A DNA stretch of 64,000 nucleotides, from positions 1,488,001-1,552,000 of the forward strand of contig NZ_BROD01000001.1 in the NCBI RefSeq assembly GCF_024345225.1, read 5' to 3'. Shown in pieces: positions 18,951 to 27,668 of the stretch. A program made the position numbers and the translations under genes. The DNA comes from Clostridium sp. TW13 (GTDB lineage Bacteria > Bacillota > Clostridia > Clostridiales > Clostridiaceae). The first letter of the stretch is position 1. Every line of letters starts with the position of its first letter. Under the pieces are notes generated by a model. That model made no database searches. It saw only the letters and a list, made by a program, of their open reading frames with translations, and had not been told where the DNA came from.

Positions 18951-19645
18951 TATACCTAAAATTTCAAAGGCTTCAAAATCAATTTTACTAAAGAACGATG
19001 AAAATATTCTTTTGTAGCATCACAAGAAGGCATGTTAAAGGTCACTATAAGTAAAGTGATAACTCCTAATGGAGTGAGGAGTAACTTTGAGAGAAGATTT
19101 TTAGTTGCATGAAATAATACACTAAAATAATAAAAGAAATTATTAAATATAAAAAAACTGATACTCGCCAAAGTATCAGTCTAAAAACAAATATAGTTTT
19201 ATTAATTTTACACCTTCCATTAAGAAAGGCAAAGTATAAACCCGATATCAATAGTTTATCACAAAAAAATTAAAAATGAAATGGGATATGTTCAGTTTCT
19301 TTGCTACCTTTTTTAGGAAAATATATTAAGATCAGCAAATTCGTTTTAAATATTTCACATAATCGAAAGGAAAACGAATAATTATGTTGAATATATGATA
19401 TAACAGGAAGAATTTGTGATGCCTAATATTTTTTTACAAGTTAGACCTATATGAGTAGAATTGAAAAACATAGTGTATATTGTAAATTGACAAATGAAAA
19501 TATAGAAATCAATATAACTCTAATAATTCATTTAATTTGATTTGAATGTATCATTGCTAGTATATACACTCTAAAAATTATATTTGGGCAATGTTATAAA
19601 ATATACAAGGTAAAGCAATTCAGTTTTATTAAAAAGGGGGATACA
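18951..19645. other. Long non-coding gap between spo0A and the RRNPP regulator
   Basis: About 700 bases hold no convincing gene. Two minus-strand reading frames (near 18956-19251) have poor composition and run through a terminator-like hairpin, so I do not accept them. An inverted repeat AGTGTATAT (about 19473) and ATATACACT (about 19560) flanks a TTGACA at 19487-19492. These may be regulatory sites for the downstream regulator, but the -10 is unclear. Confidence 0.4.
19159..19182 (-). terminator. Terminator-like hairpin on the minus strand
   Basis: ACTGATACT pairs with AGTATCAGT around a short loop. On the minus strand it is followed by a run of seven T; on the plus strand there is no T tract. 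No gene on the minus strand upstream explains it, so an unannotated small RNA is possible. Confidence 0.5.
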
Positions 19646-20797
19646 ATGAACGGAGGCCAAACTTTAAGATATATAAGGACAACACTAGGCTTAAAGCAAA
19701 AGGATATAAGAAGTGAAGGATTAAGGGACATAAGTGGAATTGAAAATGGGGTAGTGCAAATGTCCTCTAAAATAGCAATAGCTTTAGAGAAAAAGTTAAA
19801 CGAGGTTATAAAGGAAAAACATCTTGAGGGAATACTAGACTTTGAAGTAAACAGCCTTCTATTTAAGAAGGGTTTAGATATAGATTTTGAAGAATGTTTT
19901 AAAAAAATGAGTAAGGATTATAAAATAGATAGACTTTTAGAACTAACTCAGGAGAAATATGAATTTAGCAATGTTAAAAGAGCAATCGAAATATTAGCAA
20001 AAGATTATAGCAACAATCTAAATGGTATTTCAATATTATCCTATTTAATTATAGAAAATAGTAAGGATGATAGTTGCTTAATATATGCTTATTTACAATT
20101 GCAAAGAGTAGCATATTACAAAAATGATTGGAATAATATCATAACATTTTATGAAGTAATAAAAAATAAAATTGATTATTGTCAAGATTTAGAGATGAAG
20201 GATGATATCTACATGAATGTTGCCACAGCATATTTTTTATCAAAAGAATATAGTATAGCAGAACAAATGGTATTAAAAATTAGGTATAACCTAAGATACA
20301 GAGTTCATATAGATAATTTACTAACTAATATAAATGTAGAATTTAAAAAATATGATAAAGCTATAGAAAATAGTTGTAAAATGCTAGAGCATGCTACAAC
20401 TGCGAATGAAGATTTAACTAGTAAATTTAATATTTGTTGTATTGCTTCATTTAAAAATGATATAGATTTATTTTATAAATATTTTAATTTAATAGAAGTT
20501 GATAAAGAATACTATCAATTTACTAGAGAACAATTTTTAAAATTTATAATAAAAGCTTGTGAAACTTTAAAAATAAATGATGAAAGTACATTAACCAAGA
20601 TATTTAAAGTGAGTAAAAAAACATGTTATAAGGATATAGAAAATATAGATTATTTTGATAAAAATTTAAAATTAATAAGTAAGATAATTATAAAGAACAA
20701 TATAAAACTTGATGCTGAAATGTTCGTTTATATACAAAAAAATATGGATTTAGAAATTAAAGATAGAAAAAAACTAATAAGTTTATGTAATATTTAA
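19646..20797 (+). CDS. RRNPP-type helix-turn-helix and TPR quorum-sensing regulator
   Basis: The 383-residue protein starts at ATG with AAAGGGGGA upstream. Residues 1-60 form an XRE-like helix-turn-helix (TLRYIRTTLGLKQKDI, then IENGVVQMSSKIAIALEKKL). The rest is helical with several tetratricopeptide-like units, including NVATAYFLSKEYSIAEQM and EFKKYDKAIENSCKMLEHA. This is the layout of RRNPP peptide sensors such as PlcR, Rgg and the clostridial Qsr proteins. A 40-codon peptide gene begins 24 bases downstream, the usual receptor-peptide arrangement. The cognate peptide and regulon are inferred, not shown. Confidence 0.8.
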   Translation: MNGGQTLRYIRTTLGLKQKDIRSEGLRDISGIENGVVQMSSKIAIALEKKLNEVIKEKHLEGILDFEVNSLLFKKGLDIDFEECFKKMSKDYKIDRLLELTQEKYEFSNVKRAIEILAKDYSNNLNGISILSYLIIENSKDDSCLIYAYLQLQRVAYYKNDWNNIITFYEVIKNKIDYCQDLEMKDDIYMNVATAYFLSKEYSIAEQMVLKIRYNLRYRVHIDNLLTNINVEFKKYDKAIENSCKMLEHATTANEDLTSKFNICCIASFKNDIDLFYKYFNLIEVDKEYYQFTREQFLKFIIKACETLKINDESTLTKIFKVSKKTCYKDIENIDYFDKNLKLISKIIIKNNIKLDAEMFVYIQKNMDLEIKDRKKLISLCNI

Positions 20798-20821
20798 TAT
20801 TATTTGAAAGGGGGTGAAAAA

Positions 20822-20944
20822 ATGAAGAAGACAGTTAAAGTAGTTTTATCAGTAGCAGTAGTAGCATTAGTTACTATTCCAACAATTGCAATTTGTCAAA
20901 TTGGTATACTTCCTCCAGTTGGTACAATATTATTTTTAAAATAA
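20822..20944 (+). CDS. Signal-peptide precursor for the adjacent RRNPP regulator
   Basis: A 40-codon gene with AAAGGGGGTG seven bases before ATG. The product has a lysine-containing start (MKKTVK), a hydrophobic export core rich in Val and Ala, and a tail QIGILPPVGTILFLK. The pattern fits pre-peptides of RRNPP systems (Qsp/NprX/PapR type) that are exported, trimmed and re-imported. The proline-containing segment GILPPVGT is the likely mature signal, by inference. Alternatively it could be a small toxic or membrane peptide, but its position next to the regulator favours signalling. Confidence 0.75.
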   Translation: MKKTVKVVLSVAVVALVTIPTIAICQIGILPPVGTILFLK

Positions 20945-21016
20945 TTAAATGCTAATATACAAAAGACAAAAGGTCATTATAAGATAATAATTGTAAAAGT
21001 TTTTTTGAGCATGCAT

Positions 21017-21069
21017 ATCAAGTCTACAGAATCTTTTTCCAAGAGTAAATTCTGTAGGCTTGATTTTTA
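21017..21069 (+). terminator. Rho-independent terminator after the peptide gene
   Basis: A 16-base stem, ATCAAGTCTACAGAAT with its complement ending at 21064, is followed by TTTTTAT. It ends the regulator-peptide unit. The rest of the gap to 21261 holds only a TATAAT at 21213-21218 without a good -35. Confidence 0.85.
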
Positions 21070-21261
21070 TATAATTAAGCGCTACTGATACTTATTATAT
21101 ATTCAATTTACAGTCTTATTTTATGTACATTACATCTTGTACAAATTTGGGTTAACTGAGAATTTGATAAAAGTTTTAAAAAATGAAAGGATTCTGAAAA
21201 TTTTTGTAGAAGTATAATATAAATGGTATAAATGAGTAATATTTTATTTGGAGGGTTATAT

Positions 21262-21612
21262 ATGCAAGTTACAAAAAAATTAAATAAATTAGCACAAGAC
21301 TTAAATTTATCTAAAAATAAGATAGTTGAAGAGAAGGAAATTGAAGATAATATAGATTTACATAATGAATGTGATGATGCTACCAATAGACATATGAAAA
21401 ACGTAAGTATAACATTAATGGGGGATCGGGAAAATTTTTATTTTCATGTAAATAATAAGCAGGTAGACAAAACTGCAATATCTCAAGAAGAATTAGATGG
21501 TTTATATAATTGGCTTATAAAAGAAAATACTTCATCCCATGCTGTGACATGTAATGATAAAAGTCAAGTAATATTAATCCGAAATTCTATACTTTTTGCT
21601 GGAGCAAAGTAG
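21262..21612 (+). CDS. Hypothetical cytoplasmic protein
   Basis: The protein is 116 residues from ATG at 21262, with TTGGAGGG upstream. The first 45 residues are highly charged and helical (KKLNKLAQDLNLSKNKIVEEKE). The rest looks like an alpha-beta domain with NVSITLMGDRENFYFHVNNK and AISQEELDGLYNWLIKEN. No signal peptide, membrane helix or cysteine motif is present. I do not recognise the family. It lies downstream of the quorum-sensing pair but has its own leader. Confidence 0.7.
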   Translation: MQVTKKLNKLAQDLNLSKNKIVEEKEIEDNIDLHNECDDATNRHMKNVSITLMGDRENFYFHVNNKQVDKTAISQEELDGLYNWLIKENTSSHAVTCNDKSQVILIRNSILFAGAK

Positions 21613-21753
21613 ATTTTGAGCATGTTTTTGTAAACAATTTCAAAGTGGTTGATTTTTCTTTTTTAAGATTAAACTATGTGAGTTTGAGAGGTCTTCTGTT
21701 TGTATGAAACTAAACTACATTGCCTATAATATTATGGTAAAGGCGGTGTAGGA

Positions 21754-22377
21754 ATGATTATAAACATAATACTTTTTATTATAGATAACATGTCATTAAT
21801 TACAGTATTAATTTTAGTAGCAATAATACTTTATAGCTGGATTAGTATGTTAAAAAATAAAGATTATAAATATATGTTAAATTGTAATAAAAGAATTAAA
21901 AATTCAACGCTAACTGAGAGAGAGCTAGATCATGTAAAGGAAAAAATTAAGAATATGAAGACTAAAGAATTAGAATTGTTTAGTCAATGGTTATTTAAAA
22001 GCATGGGAAAATACAAATCAGTCATATTAACATCTATTGAAAATGATCAATGTAGAGGATTAATTTTATTAGAGGTTAATAATGATACAGTATTTGTAGA
22101 ATGTATGAAATATGATGATCAGTTTACTGCTGCAGAAAATTGTATGATAGGGCAAGAAATGTGCCAAAAGCTTATAGGAGCAATGACAGTTGATAATGTT
22201 AGGAAAGGAATTATTATTACAACAGCAAATGTTGATGGAAATTTAAAAAGTTATATTAATAAGCTAGAAGAGGATACAGATTTAATGATTGATATATTAG
22301 GATTAGATGATATTATGAATTTAATCCAAGAAATAAATACAGTTGAAGTACTGAATGTTATAGCGTGTGTACATTAA
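21754..22377 (+). CDS. Membrane-anchored Mrr-like restriction endonuclease fold protein
   Basis: The 207-residue protein has an N-terminal membrane helix (about 12-33). A soluble domain follows whose core resembles the Mrr_cat fold: LFSQWLFKSMGKYKSV, GLILLEVNNDTVFVECMKYDDQF, IGQEMCQKLIGAM and GIIITTANV. In active Mrr proteins the central strand carries QxK; here the corresponding place reads VECMKY, so the catalytic pattern appears altered. It may be a non-catalytic DNA-binding relative. AAGGCGGTG precedes the start. Bracketed by the terminator at 22510. Confidence 0.65.
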   Translation: MIINIILFIIDNMSLITVLILVAIILYSWISMLKNKDYKYMLNCNKRIKNSTLTERELDHVKEKIKNMKTKELELFSQWLFKSMGKYKSVILTSIENDQCRGLILLEVNNDTVFVECMKYDDQFTAAENCMIGQEMCQKLIGAMTVDNVRKGIIITTANVDGNLKSYINKLEEDTDLMIDILGLDDIMNLIQEINTVEVLNVIACVH

Positions 22378-22509
22378 TTAAGACAAACATCTATTAGTTA
22401 ATGTAGCTTTGTATTTAATGTAATGCTTTTGATTGGTAAGCTTAAATATTTATATAAAGAGAAAAATGAATTCCAATATATTTTTATGAAAATATATTTC
22501 AACAAATAG

Positions 22510-22550
22510 AAATTAAAGCTCATTATAGCGTATAATGAGCTTTAATTTTT
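22510..22550 (+). terminator. Bidirectional terminator
   Basis: A 17-base stem (22510-22527 with 22531-22547) with loop GCG has A-rich and T-rich outer arms. It can end both the Mrr-like gene and the convergent barstar transcript. Confidence 0.8.
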
Positions 22551-22604
22551 GCTTTAGTAATAATACTTTTATCTATGATTCTTAGTGGTAATCACTATAT
22601 AAAG

Positions 22605-22892
22605 TTATAAAACTTCTATAATTAGATCTTTGTTTGAATAATCCTTAACCTTTTGAAATAAATCCAACGTTTTTTGTGCATAGGAACCTAAATATTTTTG
22701 ACTGTTTTCAAAATTAATCCATGTTATTTTTATTGGTAATTCTACATCTGTTGTTAAGCAGTCCCATAATGCATCTAGATTATTTCCATAATAATCTGGA
22801 AGATCTAGAGCCTCTTTCAGTTCTAAGTGCAACTTTTCCTTTGTAATTATAGTATTACCATCTAGTATAATTGTCTTCAAGTTAATTCTCAT
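22605..22892 (-). CDS. Barstar-family ribonuclease inhibitor
   Basis: The protein is 95 residues from ATG at 22892. An ATG two codons upstream is equally possible; longer starts run into the ribonuclease gene. The core LKEALDLPDYYGNNLDALWDCLTTDVELP is the barstar signature with its barnase-binding acidic helix. The start overlaps the end of the barnase gene by 11 bases, so translation is probably coupled. It protects the producer's cytoplasm from the secreted nuclease. Confidence 0.93.
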   Translation of the reverse strand: MRINLKTIILDGNTIITKEKLHLELKEALDLPDYYGNNLDALWDCLTTDVELPIKITWINFENSQKYLGSYAQKTLDLFQKVKDYSNKDLIIEVL

Positions 22893-23334
22893 CTCCATAA
22901 TAACAAGTAAATGTTTGATAATGGTCTGTTGTACCATAAATTAGTCCATCATTAGAATATAATAGCCTATCTGCGCCTCTATGTCCACCGAAATAGTTAA
23001 TATCACATTCGTGCCATACTCTTCCTGGAGCATCTGGTAATACTTCTTCAGAATTAGTAAAAATATCTCCTCCTATGCTTTTTCCGTAAGCATAATCCCA
23101 TAAATCCCTTCCTGGGCGCCAACCAAGTTTATATGCTTGAGATTTTGTTATATAGTTACTTGGTAATACTCCATACTTATGAATGTAATTTGCTACTCCT
23201 TGAAAATCGTTAATAGTAGTTTGAGAGTATGTTACTCGTGCACTTGCTGAAATTTGATTACTGTAAGTATTGATTCCAACAAAAAGGAAAAATAGAGTAA
23301 AAATGATACAAAGTTTTTTAAATAGATTTTTCAT
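22882..23334 (-). CDS. Secreted barnase-type ribonuclease
   Basis: The protein is 150 residues from ATG at 23334, with AAAGGATG upstream. It has a signal peptide (about 1-29, ending near ISASA) and a guanyl-specific ribonuclease domain. Catalytic residues of barnase are all visible: Glu in HECDINYFGG, Arg in RGADRLLYS, and His in TTDHYQTFT. Length matches barnase. With the following barstar it forms a classical toxin-immunity pair, likely antibacterial or nutritional. Confidence 0.95.
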   Translation of the reverse strand: MKNLFKKLCIIFTLFFLFVGINTYSNQISASARVTYSQTTINDFQGVANYIHKYGVLPSNYITKSQAYKLGWRPGRDLWDYAYGKSIGGDIFTNSEEVLPDAPGRVWHECDINYFGGHRGADRLLYSNDGLIYGTTDHYQTFTCYYGDEN

Positions 23335-23391
23335 TATTAATACATCCTTTCTTATAATTATTTGTATAATTGTTAAAAACATATAGTATTT

Positions 23392-23420
23392 ATATTACAA
23401 TAGTAAGTTTATTCAATCAA
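23392..23420 (-). promoter_or_regulatory. Predicted promoter of the barnase-barstar operon
   Basis: On the minus strand TTGATT (23420-23415) and TAATAT (23397-23392) are 17 bases apart, about 60 bases upstream of the barnase start. Confidence 0.45.
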
Positions 23421-23638
23421 TGTAAAAAATATATAAAGATAGTGTGAAAATTTGTAAAGTAATACTAAAACTAAGCAAAAAAAAGTTTTTTATATTTGTA
23501 AGCGGAATATTTATGTATATAACTTAAAAATCTCTATTTATGTCAAATAAAAATAATAAGTGTAAAATAATTAATCATGTGTACATGGTATAATATATAG
23601 TGATTAAATCATTTTTATTTATAAAGTAGGAGGAAAAC

Positions 23639-24157
23639 ATGAATTTTGAAGAAAAAACTTTAGAAGAGAAACTTATATATAAAGGAAACTTTTTGAAGGT
23701 GACAAATCACAAGGTACAGTTACCAAATGGCAATATAGGAAGTAGAGATATAGTGAGACATCCTGGTGGAGTAGCAGTTGTAGCTTTTTTAGACCAGTAT
23801 ACAATACTTTTGGTAGAACAATATAGAAAGCCACTTGAGCTTATTACTCTTGAGCTTCCAGCAGGGAAGTTAGAGATTGGAGAAGATCCAGAGATATGTG
23901 GACTTAGAGAATTGGAAGAGGAAACAGGATATAAGGCTGGAGATCATGAATTCTTGGGCAAGATAGCTACAACTCCAGGATTCTGTGATGAATATATATA
24001 TTTGTATAAAGCGACCAATCTTACTGTGGGAACAGTAAATATGGATGAAGATGAGTTTGTGAATGTTAAGAAGTTAAAGTTGTCAGAAGTTAAAGAAAAA
24101 ATTAAAAAAGGTGAAATTATTGATGCTAAGACAATAGCTGCTTTGAGTTATTTATAG
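23639..24157 (+). CDS. nudF: ADP-ribose pyrophosphatase (Nudix hydrolase)
   Basis: The 172-residue protein carries a complete Nudix box at about 76-98, with the key pattern G-x5-E-x7-REELEEE-like (GLRELEEETGY). The surrounding HPGGVAVVA and TTPGFCDEYIYLYKA are typical of ADP-ribose pyrophosphatases. It hydrolyses ADP-ribose to AMP and ribose 5-phosphate. GGAGG precedes the ATG. The gene begins the second conserved block, next to spoIIM as in B. subtilis. Confidence 0.92.
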   Translation: MNFEEKTLEEKLIYKGNFLKVTNHKVQLPNGNIGSRDIVRHPGGVAVVAFLDQYTILLVEQYRKPLELITLELPAGKLEIGEDPEICGLRELEEETGYKAGDHEFLGKIATTPGFCDEYIYLYKATNLTVGTVNMDEDEFVNVKKLKLSEVKEKIKKGEIIDAKTIAALSYL

Positions 24158-24238
24158 TCAGACAAAAATTAATATTATAAGAATATGCTCCCTCTTAGAA
24201 ACATATATATTATTAAGTTGTTTTTAGGAGGGATTATT

Positions 24239-24871
24239 ATGGTGAAGTTGTTAAATGCTAAGAATACTAGGAACGTTAGTAGTAAAGGTGTAAATTCGTT
24301 TTTAATTATAATAATTTTGTTTATAGGAATTGGTTTTATACTAGGACTCAATTCAGTATTCTATATGAGTACGAATAATTTAGAAGAACTTAATTCATAT
24401 TTAAGTGGATTCATGAGGTATATTGGTCAACAAAGCATTAATTATAAAGAAATTTTTTTAAACTCAGTAATATCAAATTTAATTTTATTTCTAATTATTT
24501 ATGTTTTAGGAAAATGGTTTTTTGGTGGTCCATTTATACTTGTAGCAATACTTTTTAAAGGGTATACTATTGGATTTACTTTTACTACTTTTATTAGAGT
24601 TCTTGGCACTAAAGGATTGGGAATAGCTTTGGCAGGAGTAGTACCACAAAATCTTTTTTACATTCCTTGTTTTATTTTTATTGGTATGGTAGCTTTGCGT
24701 AATTCTTATGAACAACTTAAAAGAAAATTTACTAAAGAAAATAAGATTAAATATGATAATTCATATATCAATGCTACGCTTATGGTAGCAATACCACTTG
24801 TAATAGGCATAATAATAGAGAGTTTTTTGATGCCAAGTATATTAAAAGCTATTGTCTCTAAACTATATTGA
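24239..24871 (+). CDS. spoIIM: Stage II sporulation protein M
   Basis: The protein is 210 residues from ATG at 24239, with AGGAGGGA upstream; an in-frame ATG at 24185 lacks a site. Five predicted membrane helices, and the central KWFFGGPFILVAILFKGYTIGF, are typical. SpoIIM with SpoIID and SpoIIP forms the mother-cell peptidoglycan-degrading complex for septal thinning and engulfment. xerD, often next to it, is absent here. Confidence 0.93.
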   Translation: MVKLLNAKNTRNVSSKGVNSFLIIIILFIGIGFILGLNSVFYMSTNNLEELNSYLSGFMRYIGQQSINYKEIFLNSVISNLILFLIIYVLGKWFFGGPFILVAILFKGYTIGFTFTTFIRVLGTKGLGIALAGVVPQNLFYIPCFIFIGMVALRNSYEQLKRKFTKENKIKYDNSYINATLMVAIPLVIGIIIESFLMPSILKAIVSKLY

Positions 24872-24989
24872 TAGTATAATATGTTTTTTAAGCCCTACAT
24901 TTTATTTATTTTTGGACTTTTGTATGATATATGATAATATATAAGTGATAAAATGAAAAGGGTTCCTTAAAATATTGGAGGCGATTAAA

Positions 24990-26294
24990 ATGAGAATGTA
25001 TGATTTAATTTTAAAGAAAAGAAACAATGAAGAACTTTCTACAGAAGAAATTCAATTTTTTATAAAAGGGTATACTGAAGGTGTAATACCAGATTATCAA
25101 GTATCAGCCCTATTAATGGCTATATATTTTAATAAGATGACCAAGAGAGAAACTGCAGATCTTACAATGGCTATGGTTAATTCTGGAGAGATTTTAGACT
25201 TAAGTGGAATCGAAGGAATAAAAGTAGATAAACACAGTACAGGTGGAGTTGGAGATACAACAACCTTAGTTTTGGCACCAATGGTAGCAGCACTAGGAGT
25301 TCCTGTTGCAAAGATGTCTGGAAGAGGGTTAGGACATACAGGAGGAACTATAGACAAATTAGAGTCGTTTAAAGGATTCTCAGTTGAAATGACTAACGAA
25401 AAATTTATGAGCAATGTTAACAACATAAAAGTTGCAGTAGGAGCTCAAACAAGCAATTTAGCTCCAGCAGATAAGAAATTATATGCATTAAGAGATGTTA
25501 CAGGCACAGTAGAAAATGTATCATTAATAGCATCAAGTATAATGAGTAAGAAGATTGCATCTGGTGCTGATTGTATAGTGCTAGATGTTAAAGTAGGTGA
25601 AGGTGCTTTTATGAAAACACCTGCTATGGCTGAGGAATTAGCTAAAGAGATGGTTGATATAGGAACACATTTAGGAAGAAAAACTGTTGCAGTAATATCA
25701 GATATGGATCAGCCTTTAGGTTTTGCAGTAGGTAATAATTTAGAAGTAATTGAAGCAATCAATACATTAAAAGGTCATGGACCTAAGGACTTACTTGAAT
25801 TATGTTTAGCGCTAGGTAGTAATATGGTAGTTTTAGCCAAGAAAGCGGATACAGTAGAACAAGCAAGAGAGATGTTAATGGAAACAATAACTTCAGGTAA
25901 GGCAATAGCAAAGCTAAAGGAATTTGTAAAAGCTCAAGGCGGAGATATAGAATGCATTGATGATACAAATAAATTTGAAAAAGCTAAATCTCTAATTCCA
26001 GTATATTCAGATAAAAATGGTTTTGTAAATAAGATTCATGCTGAAAAAGTTGGGTTAATTGCTATGGAACTTGGAGCAGGAAGAGCTACTAAGGAATCGG
26101 TAATAGATCTATCAGTAGGAATTGTTTTAGAAAAGAAGAGAAGTGATGAAGTTAGAGAAGGTGATGTAATTGCTTATATCTATGCAAATGATGAAAAGCT
26201 TGGAGAAATCGCCAAGAAGAAACTAAAAGAATGCTATGTGATAGAAAATGTGAAAAAAGAAGAGATTCCGCTAATACATAATATAATTAATTAA
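24990..26294 (+). CDS. pdp: Pyrimidine-nucleoside phosphorylase
   Basis: The protein is 434 residues from ATG at 24990, with TTGGAGGCG upstream. It splits thymidine, deoxyuridine or uridine with phosphate. The signature [17 protein letters not shown] and the phosphate site [13 protein letters not shown] are intact, as are [11 protein letters not shown] and the C-terminal PYNP domain. The symbol deoA is equally used; broad specificity is assumed from Gram-positive relatives. Confidence 0.94.
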   Translation: MRMYDLILKKRNNEELSTEEIQFFIKGYTEGVIPDYQVSALLMAIYFNKMTKRETADLTMAMVNSGEILDLSGIEGIKVDKHSTGGVGDTTTLVLAPMVAALGVPVAKMSGRGLGHTGGTIDKLESFKGFSVEMTNEKFMSNVNNIKVAVGAQTSNLAPADKKLYALRDVTGTVENVSLIASSIMSKKIASGADCIVLDVKVGEGAFMKTPAMAEELAKEMVDIGTHLGRKTVAVISDMDQPLGFAVGNNLEVIEAINTLKGHGPKDLLELCLALGSNMVVLAKKADTVEQAREMLMETITSGKAIAKLKEFVKAQGGDIECIDDTNKFEKAKSLIPVYSDKNGFVNKIHAEKVGLIAMELGAGRATKESVIDLSVGIVLEKKRSDEVREGDVIAYIYANDEKLGEIAKKKLKECYVIENVKKEEIPLIHNIIN

Positions 26295-26386
26295 TTTTAG
26301 CCTCTCCTCCAAATATATTTTATATTGTTTTTTTGTGATATTTTTAAGAAAACAGGTAAATATATTATTGAGAGGAGGCACAGAAG

Positions 26387-27550
26387 ATGAACAAAAGATT
26401 TATAAAAAATACAGCAAAAGTATTATCAGTATTAGCAATTTTTATGTGTTTACCAAAGCAAGTAAAAGGTGATGAAGGAATCAACGTAGAAGCTAAATCA
26501 GCAATTTTAATGGAGGCATCCTCAGGAAAAGTTGTGTATGAAAAAAATTCCCATGAGAAATTTGCTCCAGCATCAGTAACAAAAGTAATGACCATGTTAT
26601 TAGCCATTGAAAATGTAGATAATGGCAAGATGACTTTAAATGATAAGATTACAGCTAGTGAAAATGCAAAGAAAATGGGTGGAAGTACAATGCTTCTTGA
26701 TACTGGAGAAATAAGAACAGTAGAAGAGATTCTAAAAGGTATTGCAATAGCTTCAGGAAATGATGCAGCAGTTGCAATGGCAGAATATCTTGGTGGTTCT
26801 GAGGATGGTTTTGTACAAATGATGAACAAGAGAGCTAAAGAGCTTGGAATGAATGATACCAATTTCAAGAATTGTACAGGTTTACCAGTGCAAGATCATT
26901 ATACTACAGCTTATGATATTTCTATAATGTCTAGGGAATTATTGAAGCATCCAAAAATATTAAAGTACACTGGAACTTATATGGATAATATAAGTGAAGG
27001 AAGAAAATCACCTATAGAGCTTGTAAATCACAATAAGTTAGTAAGATTTTTCAAAGGTTGTGATGGGCTTAAAACTGGATATACTACTGAAGCAAAATAC
27101 TGTATTTCAGCTACAGCAACCAGAGATGGTGTAAGAATGCTTTCAGTAATTATGGGAGCACCTACATATAAAATCAGAAATAGAGATGCTAGTATGCTTT
27201 TAAACTTTGGTTTTTCTAAATTTGAAAGTAAAAAGTTAGCTCAAAAAGATCAAGATATTACAAAAATTAATCTTGATAAAAATGGGGAAAAATTCTTTAT
27301 CTTAAGAGCTAAACAAGATTTGAGCATTGTAGTGCCAAGAGGTAGTAAAGAAGAAGTTGAACGTAGAATAACACTTGATGAGAAGAAGAAAAGATATAAT
27401 AAGGATGAAGTAGTAGGCAAATGTGAATATTATATTGATAATGAAAAGTTAGGTGAAATTGAAGTTTACTCAGATAGAGATGTAAGAAGATTTAACTTAC
27501 TTGAAAACATTAAATTTAACTTGAAAAATCTTTTCAAAAATGGTGTATAA
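26387..27550 (+). CDS. dacF: D-alanyl-D-alanine carboxypeptidase (DacF type)
   Basis: The 387-residue protein has a signal peptide (about 1-29). The penicillin-binding motifs are Ser63-x-x-Lys66 (PASVTK), SGN at 123-125 and KTG at 229-231, and a C-terminal PBP5-like beta domain follows. In B. subtilis dacF is in the same neighbourhood and trims spore cortex peptidoglycan. GAGAGGAGG precedes the ATG. It ends in a C-terminal amphipathic helix for membrane attachment. Confidence 0.94.
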   Translation: MNKRFIKNTAKVLSVLAIFMCLPKQVKGDEGINVEAKSAILMEASSGKVVYEKNSHEKFAPASVTKVMTMLLAIENVDNGKMTLNDKITASENAKKMGGSTMLLDTGEIRTVEEILKGIAIASGNDAAVAMAEYLGGSEDGFVQMMNKRAKELGMNDTNFKNCTGLPVQDHYTTAYDISIMSRELLKHPKILKYTGTYMDNISEGRKSPIELVNHNKLVRFFKGCDGLKTGYTTEAKYCISATATRDGVRMLSVIMGAPTYKIRNRDASMLLNFGFSKFESKKLAQKDQDITKINLDKNGEKFFILRAKQDLSIVVPRGSKEEVERRITLDEKKKRYNKDEVVGKCEYYIDNEKLGEIEVYSDRDVRRFNLLENIKFNLKNLFKNGV

Positions 27551-27555
27551 TAATA

Positions 27556-27592
27556 TGAGGGAAAGCAGCTTAAAGGTTGTTTTCCCTTATTA
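27556..27592 (+). terminator. Weak terminator after dacF
   Basis: AGGGAAAGCAGC pairs with GTTGTTTTCCCT with two G-T pairs. The T tract is poor, so read-through to scpA is plausible. Confidence 0.45.
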
Positions 27593-27668
27593 ACTTGCTT
27601 GTTTGAAGTTATATTGATATTATATAATAAGTGTAGAAAATTAATGTTGGATTGTAGGAGGAGAAGTT

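Noticed and set aside
18956-19251. Two overlapping minus-strand frames after spo0A
   Set aside because: They run through a terminator-like hairpin, have no binding site, and show Phe/Ile/Leu-rich non-protein composition.
26365-26868. 167-codon minus-strand frame opposite dacF
   Set aside because: Long but antisense to the SxxK and SGN region of a clear carboxypeptidase; no binding site.
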